A stretch of DNA of 64,000 nucleotides from Sphagnum magellanicum (lineage: Eukaryota; Streptophyta; Sphagnopsida; Sphagnales; Sphagnaceae). The notes beneath the pieces are model-generated. The model searched no databases. It was not told the origin of the DNA and saw nothing but the letters and a program-made list of their open reading frames with translations. Position 1 is the stretch's first letter. Each line of letters begins with the position of its first letter. The DNA is taken from assembly GCA_021904315.1 (NCBI GenBank), contig CM038923.1, forward strand, positions 14,390,038 to 14,454,037, written 5' to 3'. Made by a program: the position numbers and the translations under genes. Positions 36,201 through 46,015 of the stretch are shown here, piece after piece.

Positions 36201-39200
36201 AACTTGTTTGGAAAGAGATCATTAAGCACTCATGTTTTATAGTCATACTCTACAGTTTTTCATTGAGCCCTATTCCATCAATTACCTGATGGGGTGCGTT
36301 CCTTGAATTGCCCAAATTTTGATGGGATTTGACAATCTTGAACTAATTTGCATAGACTATGAATTGACAACCATAATGACAAGTGTTTAATAGAGATTTT
36401 GACTTCAAGTACGAGTCTTTATTCCAAGTCTCATGTTCCTCTTTTCATAAGCCTCAGAAACAGGGTTTCCTTTTCATTTTTGTGATGTAGCTGAAGTGGT
36501 GGTCATCGAGAAGGCAGTTTAGCCAAATTTGGCTACAAACAAAATAGGACTTTTTTTTTTGGAACCATTCTTCAAATTTTTGGGCAATGTGCTAGAACCT
36601 GACAGCAAAATCTGATGATTTTGTATGAATTTTTTTTCAAATTTTGGTGACTAGAAGGCCCAGAAAACACAATTTTTAGCCACTCTGGAAAGAATTTAGC
36701 CACAAAAAACTCTTGCTAGGAAATAACCAATTGTTAGCAATGGCAAAAAGGAGGAACAAAACAACATTGCATGATGACATGAAAATAAAACAAGAAGGTT
36801 ATGTGCAATTTTCTTTTTCCACTTCGGGTCTAAGAACATATGCAGTCATATATAAGTGAAAAAGACTCATTTTTATATTGAAAATTTGTTCTTTCCACCC
36901 TCCATTCACTAATACTTATAAAACCAAAAATTTGCCAGGCCACATATGACATAGGGAAGAGATTCTAATTCTTGGAAAGCTCAAGCAAGTGTTAAACTTG
37001 ATGTTTTTAAAGGTCATAGTTCACCCTATCACAACCCTTCTAAGATTTGGTCTATGACCAATACACCGACCATTCAAATAACAATCATGTACATAAATAT
37101 CCTCTTTGAAAATCATGCACATCCAAGGGTCAAATTCCACATTAAACATAGTGTTATTTCAGAATTGCAATTGTTTTGGTTGTATGCATGTATGCATGCG
37201 TGCCCTTAGATTCCCCCCTTTTGTAAACAATGCATCCAATTGCAGCAATGGTACATGTAATTCAAGCACACATGCGACACTTGTTGCTTGGATTGCAATT
37301 CAATATCACCCAGCTAGCTCCAACCATAACCTTGGAGGTTGTACTCATGTGTTGCATGCAAGCTTACCTATTAAATTAATATCACTTATTTTATTCATGT
37401 CATGGAAGGAGCCAAATTCTAATACCTACTCACATTAGTACATAATAATAAATTATCAACACATGGTTTGATGTGAATGGATAGAACTTGAAGAATTTAG
37501 TTAAATTATAGTAGTAGTAGTTTAATGATGTAGTTAATTTTGTACTTTTGAAAAGTTCATAATTAACAATTGATCATTTGGAAGTTGAAAAATTAAAAGA
37601 AACTTTGATTTGCAACAATAAATAATAATAATGTTTGGCTTCACTAACAAATGTAATAACGTCTTGATTCAAATTTAATAGAAAACTTGTTCCTATCCAT
37701 TAGTTTATAAAAAGATTCAAAATTAACAATTTATTCCAGAATCAACTAAGTACTTGTAAATTTTTGTATCAAAATCCATTTATGAAAAACTTTGGGTGCA
37801 CCATGAGGAACTAGCATGCCAAGGATCTCTCATGCTTAGTGTGAAAATTAAGAGGTTAGAGAGATTGAATTTCCATATTTGTGGAATTTCATAGCTTGTG
37901 GAAGACAGATGAATTTCTCCTCAAACTAAGTCATCAAAAGCCAGCCAGCCAGCCAGCCATCCATGATCCACCCTTTCGTATTGTCTTTCAATTGGCCCAT
38001 TGTGTACATAGATTAACAGCCTCTGCAGTATGCACTTCCTTTACATCATCCATTGTTAGTTAGCTGGAAAGCCTTCACAATGTCTCTGTTCTTGGTTCAA
38101 ATAGGTATACCAGTGTTTCTCTGGTATCAACTTTTGAACATACCCGCATGGTCCTGAATATTGTGTCCAAGATTGTCTCTTTGGTTGGTATGTACATACC
38201 TAGAATTGAAACTGGTACAAGGTTGGTATTACCTCAGGTCCCTAGTTCCTACCAGTGTTGTATGGTTCTTAATTTGAATTTTTAAAGAACCACCGGTTCT
38301 GGTTCTTTAAATATTCCAGAATCAGAGAACTGCCGGTTCTGGTTCTTTAAAACTTTGAAGCAAAGAACCACCTCAGTTTGATAACCAGTGGGTATCTATC
38401 CCTCATTCTAAAAACTCCCCAAAACTAGTCCTTACCATGCTGGTACTGGTAGAAGGCTGGTATTGCCTCAGCTCATACCAGCCTGGTAGGGTCCTTGATA
38501 CCAATGTTGATATCAGCATCAATTGCGGGCATGGAGCTCTACATACCAAACCATCATTGAAATATACCCAATGATTGTTAGTATTTTTGCTTAGTGTTCT
38601 TCGTTGGTCTTGCCTGCCAAGGTAAGGATATTTTGTTTAGATTAATTATAGAGTATAGTAGCTTAAGCGATTTTGGCCCCTAGGTAAATAGGTCTATTTT
38701 TTATTCGAGCATTTTTGAAAGATGATATTTTGGCTTGTGTTGAAACTTGAGATTAGTTATGGAGTTATGATATCTTGAAGGATTTTGGTTTCTTTTAGAG
38801 GATTTTTATTTGAAGATGATGTTTTTGCATGGTGAAATATTTGAATTTTCATAATTCTTCGTTTTCCTTAAGATATTTTTTAATGTAAATGGCATGGCCA
38901 CAGTGCGACACACCCCTTGTTTTGTATAAAATTGTGAATAGGGTAAAGGGATACATCTGCCATCTTCAGTTTCTTTGTGATGTGCAACTAAAAACAAGCC
39001 TGTTGGGAATGATGACTTCTCTTTGCATTTGTTGAAAGAGCTGCATATTGTGTTTTCATATTGCCTGGCTTTAAACATGATATCTTGTAGCTTTATGTTT
39101 CCATCAGAAAAGGTTAGCTGTAAAAGTCTCTGGTGCCATTGGCACCAGCTCTCGTACCACCCATGGAACATTTAAAATTTACATTGAACCAGCCAGGATG

Positions 39201-39788
39201 CATCAGAAAACCTTGTACTTAAGTACAAGCACAAATCTAAATCCTGCTGATCAACTGTGTGACTGACTGATCCTCACAGAACTAACAACCTTGAACAATG
39301 TACCAGTTATTCACCCTTCAGTTGTTTTCATATTATGTACACTACTACTTCAAACAGTGATACCTTCCACTGCAAAGAAGGATCGGAGAAGAACTTCAGC
39401 CAACATCTCGCTAGTGCATCTGAGTTTTTCTATGACAAAAACCATCCAAGCAAACTTCATAAGAAACTGTCAAGAGAGATAAACATACCCAATCATTCTA
39501 ACATATAGAATTTGATTAAAGTTTGATCTCTCATGTATGTAGAGATTCCACCAGGCATATATTTTGTTACTCCCTAAGACTGGGAGACCCATAAGTCAAA
39601 TAAAAATCCAAATCAAATGAAGAACATTGCATTTTGCTTAAGAGTAATTAACTGGAAAATTTCAATTTCAATTTCCAGCATGTTACCCATATGCACATGT
39701 ATAGCAAGATTTCAATGACAAATTGATTCAATATGAGCTAATTCACTACACCTCTTTGAAAAAAAGTCAACAGATTTGTGACATGGCA
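33206..39788. other. intergenic, unassigned, one dispersed-repeat copy
   Basis: No gene is supportable. Bases ~33850-35070 contain broken stretches of protein-like reading on the plus strand that suggest a decayed transposon, but I cannot name the family. A palindrome-core repeat copy lies at 36480-36542. A short CCAG run is at 37941-37958. At 38100-38540 words such as CTGGTA, GGTACC and GGTTCT are heavily repeated. A 121-aa minus frame at 38806-39171 has an ATG but no domain; a 110-aa plus frame at 37106-37438 is likewise unknown. Confidence 0.5.
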
Positions 39789-40400
39789 CTTTGTAACATA
39801 ATTAACATGAGGTTCCATTTTTTGTGTCATGATTTTGTCATATCGTTCATCCAATTTTGCAAGACAAAAAGATGTGCCATCCATCAAGTCTCTAATGTTT
39901 TTTCAAGTGAAAATTTATAACAATTTATATTTCATATTGTGTGACATTTCTCCTTTTATCTTGTGAAGGTTTTATATTCCACATGGTGTTTTGTAATGGG
40001 ATGACCATGAAGTTCCACTATTTTTATGTCATGTTCTTGTCATATCATTCATGCAATGTTGCTACACAAATTGACTGAAAATCCACTAAGTTTGCAACAA
40101 TTTTTCAAATGACAATTGACAACAATTTGTATTTGGTATTTTGTGAGATTTTATTCATTTTTAAAAGAATGTTATTCATATTTCACATGGTGTTTTGTAA
40201 CAAAATGATAGTGAGGTTCCACTATTTCTATGTCATGTTCTTATCACATCATTTGTGCAATTTTGTAACACAAATTGTGTGACATTCCATTAAGTTTGTA
40301 ATAGTTTTTCAAATGAAAATTGACAACAATTTGTAATAAATATTTCTTTTTATTCTTTATGTTATCTTATATTTCACATGATGTTGTCACAAAACAACCA
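39789..40400. repeat. ~202-bp tandem (satellite-like) repeat, 3 units
   Basis: Units begin with the phrase TTTGTAA...ATGAGGTTCCACTATTT near 39789, 39991 and 40194, with the start of a fourth near 40385. Each carries TATGTCATGTTCTTGTCATAT, ATTCATGCAATTTTG, AAATTGACAACAATTTGTA and TATTTCACATGGTGTTTTG in that order. The units are diverged. The period of ~200 bases is close to typical plant satellite length. Confidence 0.75.
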
Positions 40401-40904
40401 TGAGGAATTGCTAGTTCAAGGTATTGATCTTTGATTGGTTTAATTGACAAAACAACCAAATGACAATAAATCTAAATATCTAGAAAGAATTGTTGGCTCA
40501 CAAAGAACATTTCCTTTCATCTACCTCTAGGCCTACATCCGTCAACATGTCAAGTGGCACCTTGAAGACAAAAGTTAAAATGTTGTAGGTCTAATTTAAT
40601 AGCTTTGCCACCATGGTGTGGAAGATGCAAATGAACAACGATGACCAAAAATGCATGATCAAGGCAAAGATAGAAATTAACATAGAGAAGAAAAAACATG
40701 TTAGATTTGCCAATTTCAAGGTAGCTAGAAATATGGGAGTTTTGACAAATGTAAATTTTAAGGCTAAGGTCAAAGAGTTGCTAGACTTGTAAAAATCCCT
40801 GTCCTAGATGTAGTCAACTAGGTTTTGAATATGGTTGCCAATGACTTTGTATGTGAAATCCAAATGTAAATAGTTAATTAGGATAATTGATGCAAGAAAA
40901 AAAA
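40401..40904. other. unassigned DNA beside the Harbinger relic
   Basis: A short protein-like stretch can be read on the plus strand near 40620-40790 (KCMIKAKIEINIEKKKHVRF), but I recognise no domain. It may belong to a neighbouring decayed element. Confidence 0.4.
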
Positions 40905-41956
40905 AGAGTGCACTTGTCTTTTGTAGAATCGAATTTTTTCATTAATTGCATCACTTGCACTTTAGCCCCCCAATCCCCATTCCACCCTAACTCTATAACC
41001 TGCATGCATTTTGTTAAAAGCATTAATTGCATCTAGGTCATGCCTAGGAGTAAAATTGAGCCTCCCAAGCTAGCACATAATGAGTGCCCTCAAATAACTT
41101 GCATTGCACAAGTATTCAAAGTAGTCATCTATGTGTACAAAGAACTAATGTTAGTTCTTATACAACTCATATTCATACAAGATGCTAACATTGTGGAATG
41201 AACCTATATATCATGAATCCAAATAGATGAACAATCCATGATGGTTGACAATCACCATGTTGTTCATGTAGTGCATCTTTTTCCACCCATTGAACCAAGA
41301 TTGATGAATGAGATTGCTCTAGGGTTTATTCATTCAATGAGAGTCCCATCAATGACCCCAATTCAACCTTGGAATTAAACATATGTTGGGCGAGAATTGT
41401 GCACTCCTCCTAACTTCACCATCAAACCTCGTTGCCAATTGCCTCATTAATGTAGGAGGCAATGAAAACTACATTGTCGCATATAGCGAATTTGTTCCAA
41501 TTCCACATGATGGCATCATACATGATTACATTGTCATGTGTCATGTATAGGATGAATTTGAGCAAATGTTGCTTTAGGGTGAGCTTAGTTGGTGACCTAG
41601 GCACAATGTGAGCCTCATCGGTGGTTCTCACATGGGCCTAGATGGTGGGTATTGTTAAAACACAAAAGTCCTCAAACTTTAACAAACTGAAATTTGTTAA
41701 GGTTTTGAACAAACTTCAAGTGGCTCACATTTTGTCGAACATATCTTGAACACCTATCATGGTCAATTGATTGGCTTGCATTCGGATCTAGTTCGTTGAG
41801 TTGAACAAATCCAATGTGTTAGTGCCAACAACCATAGTTGTAAACACCATCTGATGGACCTTTTGCGTTTTCTAAAATAGTTCCTTCATCACTTCTAAAC
41901 GATGAACTTTCAAAATCACCCATGTCCACTAAAACATCATTATCAAAAGATGCCAT
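40905..41956 (-). pseudogene. degraded PIF/Harbinger (HARBI1-like) transposase
   Basis: On the minus strand an ATG at 41956 opens MASFDNDVLVDMGDFESSSF. It is followed by broken pieces in the correct order for a plant DDE_Tnp_4 transposase: HDNVIMYDAIMWNWNKFAIC and VVFIASYINEAIGNEVRF, then GVIDGTLIE, GRKKMHYMNNMVIVNHHGLF, GSFHNVSIL, DDYFEYL, and near 40960 DLDAINAFNKMHAGYRVRVE plus WGIGGLK. The Asp of IDGT is visible. There are many stops and frame changes, so it is dead. The first ~120 bases of its coding region also occur at 45437-45558, beyond the Helitron. Confidence 0.8.
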
Positions 41957-42051
41957 GAACCTAAAATAATCCTAATCTTTCCAAACCTTAAAAACATCCC
42001 AAGAAAACCTCAAACTCTAGAAATGACCTTAACTTCCCCCAAACCCTAAAA
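41835..42051 (-). repeat. 217-bp direct repeat, left copy (Harbinger 5' part)
   Basis: It starts TAGTTGTAAACACC (plus sense) and ends CCCCCAAACCCTAAAA. By eye it differs from 45437-45653 at 6 of 217 positions. This copy continues without a break into the Harbinger relic on its left. Confidence 0.9.
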
Positions 42052-42539
42052 CTTATAAAACTAAAACTTTATTTAAATATATATATATATCCTAGCTAGT
42101 AGCTTGAACAATATGTGCAAACATGGCGATTTTTTTTAGATTTTTTTTCGATTTTTGGCTAGTTTTTCAAAAGTGAACATCAGAAATAATTTTTTTAAAA
42201 ATAAATTTCACCAAATATGGCGAAAATTCGTTTTAAGAAAATCCATTGGATCCACAACAAACAAAATGATCCACCCAACACACCAACAACCAAAAAAAAA
42301 ATAAAATAAAAGAAAAGACAGACCACAATGATCTACTGAAAACAAAAATAAAAGAGACAAACGACACTAACTGATCCACTGTAAACAAAATCAAAAAAAA
42401 AAAACCCTCAAAGAGACAAACCACACTGATCCAGTGCAAATAAAAAGACCCCAAAAAACCCACCAACCCCCCCCCCCCCCCCCCCCCCCCCCAAACGCAC
42501 CCAAAAATAAAATAAAACAATTTTAACCAAAGAGATAGA
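42052..42539. other. low-complexity A/C-rich DNA with poly-C tract
   Basis: The segment lies between the left 217-bp repeat and the first recognisable Helitron coding sequence. It contains ATATATATAT, T-rich phrases, then repeated CCACACTGATCCA/AACAAAA phrases about 60 bases apart, and an uninterrupted run of 26 C at 42467-42492. The Helitron's 5' end, if it survives, should be in here, but I could not identify it. Confidence 0.5.
42467..42492. repeat. poly-C tract (26 bases)
   Basis: An uninterrupted run of 26 C on the plus strand, just upstream of the Helitron coding remains. Its true length may be uncertain because such runs are hard to sequence. Confidence 0.9.
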
Positions 42540-42575
42540 TTCTATAGTACCACCTAGTGTCGATGTGATGAGTAC

Positions 42576-45360
42576 GACCGCATGGTGTTTGCAGAGTTGC
42601 CTGATAAGGATGCATACCCCACTCTTTTTGAGGTCGTTACAAGTTGCATGCTGCATGGCCCCTGTGGCACCATCAACCCACATTGCCCTTGCATGGTCGA
42701 TGGCATTTGTTCAAAAGGCTACCTTAAGGCCTTCACAGAGCACACCACCGACACCACCGACTCCTACCCAACATACCGCCGCCGAGATGATGGTCGCACA
42801 TTTGAGCGGTAAGTGTGCTGGCAATAGGACCATGCATTTGGACTGACAACATGCACGACTATGCTGCCATGCTTGCGTTTATTGACCTGTGGCACTGCTC
42901 ATGTAACAACTGTTGTTTGGTTGCTGCTGCTGCAGGGGTGGGTTTGCTTTTGACAACCGTTGGGTGGTGCCTTACAACCTGTACCTGTCCCTACTCTTCA
43001 ACTGCCACATCAACGTGGAGGTTTGCACCTTTGTCGCAGCTGTCAAATACCTCTACAAGTACGTCTACAAGGGCCATGACCGTGCACAGGTGGACGTTGG
43101 CCCGGTGGACGCTGCTGCACCTGATGGTGTTGCGCCTGCTCAGCCACGCATGCGAGATGAGATCAAGATCTACCAAGACAGTCGGTATGTGTCGGCTTTT
43201 AAGGCCAGCCACCGTCTGTATGGCTTTGATCTGCACAAGGAGCACCCTAATATCGTTCGGCTTGTTGTGCACTTGAAAGGGCGTCAGACCATCCTGTTTC
43301 AAGAGGGCACTGATGTTACGGCCGTACTTAATTGGAACCCTCACACAACTCTGACTACATGGTTTGCATTTAACAAAACAGCACGGGAGCATCTTAATCC
43401 ATCTGCACCATTGCACTTGGCTTTCAACACACTTTACCATGACTTTCCACGCATTGCCACATGGAAAAAGAAGGAAAAGCAATGGGCACTTGCCTGCATC
43501 TGCTGTGTGCGGTGCCACAGGTTGGGCAAAGCCAAGTTGGTGCTTAGTTCTGCCCGTGTATGGCTCTGCATGTCAGCCCGCCTTGCGGCTTTGCATGGTC
43601 ATGGTTTGCATGTTGTGCGACGTTCAATGCTCACTATGTCGTGTGTGTGCTCCTATAACGTGCAGGGCGAGCCAGCGCGGTAACTCGATCCTGCCATCCA
43701 GGACATGGTGCTGCGAGAGTTGGCGCTGCACTTGGCACACCTCAACAGTAGCCAGGGCTTGGCAGCATTTGGCTTGCCAACGCCTGCGGCCTAACTTACC
43801 AGTGTTGTGGTGGCAGACGAAATTGCCAGGTATGATGCGGCAACGCAAGCATCCATGTGAGATGAGCGCGTGCCGCAACTTAACCCTGAGCAATGGGTTG
43901 TCTATGACAATGTCATGGCCGATGTCAATCGCCCTGCATTTTTTGTCGATGGCCTTGGCGGCACTAGCAAAACCTTTCTCTACAGTTGCTTGCTAAGCAC
44001 CGTGCACGCATAGGGTCGGGTTGCTATTGCTATGGCATCGTCTGGCATTGCTGCATTGCTGTTGGACGGAGGCCGCACTGCACACTCATGTCTCAAGATC
44101 CCTGTGCAAGGCCTCAACAGCACGTCCGCATGCTACATCAGTAGGGACTTTGAGTTGGCAGCACTTTTGCAAGTGGTTGCGCTCATTGTGTGGGATGAGG
44201 CTGTCATGATGCATAGGCATGTTTTTGAGGCTGTCAACAAGTCTTTGCAGGACATCATGGCTATCACTAACCCAGCATTCAAGTTCCTGCCCTTTGGCGG
44301 CTTGGTTGTGGTGTTTAGTAGCGATTTTCGGCAAATTTTGCCTGTTGTGCCTCACGGCACCAGGGGAGATGTCGTCACTGCAGCTTTGAACCATTCCAGC
44401 ATATGGCAACATGTGCGTGTATTCAAGCTGCACACCAACATGCGCGTGCAGAGGTTGCTGGCTCAGGGTGGGGCGCATGCACAAGCAAATGCCACACGAC
44501 AACATGCATTTGCTGATTATTTGCAACGTGTGGGGGAGGGCGCAGAGCACGTGTATCCCTCTATTGGTGAAGACTCCATTCTTATTCTTCATGACATGTG
44601 CTACAATGATCGTACTGTGGCAGATTTGATTGAAGAAGTGTATGGCACTTTATCATCTATTGTTTAGTATGCTGTAAGATTTGCATACATCATTGAGCGT
44701 GCAATTCTTACACCTTTGAACGAAGATGTGGATGCACTCAATAAACTCATCAATGACAAATATGCATTCACAAAGCACGATGGCTCGCCCGCACAGCACC
44801 GCATGTATTACAGTGTGGATTCTGTGGTGCATGGGGAGCAACATGGCATTTACCCCACTGAGTTCTTGAACACACTCAGTTTTTCGAGCGTACCACCCCA
44901 TGAATTGCACTTGCAGGAGGGTTGTCCCATCATATTATTACATAACATGACCAACGGCCTGGCTAATGGTACCAGGCTCATTGTCATTCAACTCATGCAA
45001 CATGTCATTGAAGCAGAGGTGGCAACAGGTCCTGCAAAGGGCCAATGAGTGTTCATTCCACGGCTAAGCATCACACCTTCAGACACAGAACGAATGCCTT
45101 TCACTCTGCGCCGTTGCTAGTTCCTTGTGCGCCCTGCATTTGGCATGACCATCAATAAGGCGCAAGGGCAAACATTGAAGATGGTCGTCATTTTTCTACC
45201 CAAGCCTGTATTTACACATGGCCAGTTGTATGTGGCCATGTCGCGCATTGGGTGTCCCGAGGGGGTGAAATTGCTGGTTACAGATGGATGGGAGGATGCT
45301 CATGAAGATGCACCTGCCGGTGTGTACATTCGCAATGTTGTTTACACAGAGGTGTTATAA
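42576..45360 (+). pseudogene. Helitron helicase-like/PIF1 helicase pseudogene
   Basis: Block 1 (42576-42808) reads PDKDAYPTLFEVV, HGPCG and YRRRDDG. A good intron (42809-42935, donor CG|GTAAGT, acceptor TGCAG) joins in phase to GGFAFDNRWVVPYNLYLSLL and INVEVC...KYLYKYVYKGHD. After a badly decayed part (~43465-43690), the PIF1 helicase follows. Its Walker A region is GLGGTSKTFLY (43951-43980), where the usual Gly before Lys is Ser; the DEAD-like Walker B is IVWDEA near 44190. The C-terminal motif MTINKAQGQTLK, then HGQLYVAMSR, and the natural end NVVYTEVL with stop at 45360 follow. About six in-frame stops interrupt the helicase. PIF1-type helicases unwind DNA during Helitron rolling-circle transposition; this copy cannot do so. 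Confidence 0.85.
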
Positions 45361-45400
45361 CATGATCGTGTAGACAGTAAAGCTTAACAGAGCGTTCGGG

Positions 45401-45436
45401 GTGGCTGGAGTGGCGTAGCCACGGGTTACCTACTAG
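45401..45436 (+). repeat. Helitron 3' terminal hairpin and CTAG end
   Basis: Stem GTGGCT / AGCCAC with a 10-base loop, then GGGTTACCTA and CTAG. This hairpin plus CTRR end is the family's known termination signal. It lies 40 bases after the helicase stop codon. Confidence 0.85.
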
Positions 45437-45653
45437 TAGTTGTAAACACCATCTGATGGACCTTTCGCGTCTTCTGAAATAGTTCTTTCATCACTTCTAA
45501 ACGATGAACTTTCAAAATCACCCATGTCCATTAAAACATCATTATCAAAAGATGCCATGAACCTAAAATAATCCTAATATTTCCAAACCTTAAAAACATC
45601 CCAAGAAAACCTCAAACTCTAGAAATGACCTTAACTTCCCCCAAACCCTAAAA
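45437..45653 (-). repeat. 217-bp direct repeat, right copy (Harbinger 5' part)
   Basis: It begins directly at the Helitron's 3' end and matches 41835-42051 at 211 of 217 positions by eye. It holds the Harbinger start codon region (ATG at 45558, minus) but the rest of the transposase is absent, cut off by the Helitron. Confidence 0.9.
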
Positions 45654-46015
45654 ACAGCCCAAGAAAACCCTACACCTTTGAAATATCTTAAACTCCCCCA
45701 AACCCTAAAAGCAACCCAAGAAAACCTAACCTTAAAAGCAACTTTAAACTTACCAAACCCTAAAAGCAACCCACCTAAAACCCAAACCCTAAAAATAACC
45801 CTAAAATCCCCAAACCCAAAAATCAGCTCAAGAATACCCCAAACCCTAGAAATAGCCTTAAACTCCCCAAACCCTAAAAACAACTTAAAAAAACCCTAAC
45901 CCTAAAATAACCCCAAACTTACAAATCCCTAAAAGTAGCCCCCAAAAACCCCAAACCTTGAAAGTAGCCCTAAACCAAGCTAACTTAAAAAAAAACCTAA
46001 CCACCTAAACCCTAA
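45570..46015. repeat. degenerate CCCTAAA-bearing minisatellite
   Basis: The phrase CCAAACCCTAAAA occurs about ten times, with linkers such as ACAACCCAAGAAAACC and ATGACCTTAAACTCCC. The spacing is roughly 25-60 bases. CCCTAAA is the plant telomere unit, but here it is never in a head-to-tail telomeric run, so this is a minisatellite with a telomere-like core and not clear telomeric DNA. The first part overlaps the 217-bp repeat, so the array seems to have grown out of Harbinger flanking sequence. Confidence 0.7.

Larger units (their letters stand above)
10314..36542. repeat. dispersed repeat family, ~60 bp core, about 14 copies
   Basis: In its plus form the core starts like GTGATGTAGCTGAAGTGG, continues with ATCATCCATAAGAAGA, and ends TTTAGCCAAATTTGGCTACA. 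Within it TAGCCAAATTTGGCTA is a 16-base perfect palindrome in the best copies. Copies: plus at 10314, 18373, 18781, 20537, 21367, 24752 and 36480; minus at about 13904, 14525, 16992, 17878, 20975, 21135 and 23954. Several plus copies share ~100 further bases downstream (ATATGAAAATGAAAATATTT, then CTTTATTGTTGGCTA), so the full element is longer than the core. The 5' part (TAGCTCAGGTGG in the first copy) resembles a Pol III A box, but no good B box follows. It may be a MITE or SINE. Confidence 0.75.
42540..45436 (+). mobile_element. 5'-truncated autonomous-type Helitron with intact 3' end
   Basis: The element carries the C-terminal half of a Helitron RepHel protein and a textbook 3' terminus: a hairpin with stem GTGGCT (45401-45406) and AGCCAC (45417-45422), a 10-base spacer, then CTAG at 45433-45436. 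The next base is T, as expected for insertion between A and T; the uninterrupted Harbinger copy has A|TAGTTG at the same point. The Rep (HUH) domain and the 5' TC end are missing. Its GC content is far above the flanking DNA, which fits recent arrival compared with the other relics, though it already has several stops. Confidence 0.85.

Noticed and set aside
37106-37438. 110-aa Cys/Asn-rich frame
   Set aside because: No signal peptide pattern or known cysteine framework could be supported.
38806-39171. 121-aa minus-strand frame with an ATG
   Set aside because: No recognisable domain or neighbouring exons. I could not separate it from chance.
42991-43518. 175-aa minus-strand frame inside the Helitron
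   Set aside because: It is a mirror of the GC-rich helicase-like coding strand, whose plus-strand reading matches the RepHel family.
45570-46015. interstitial telomere from chromosome fusion
   Set aside because: CCCTAAA is never in head-to-tail runs, and the first units lie within the duplicated Harbinger flank.
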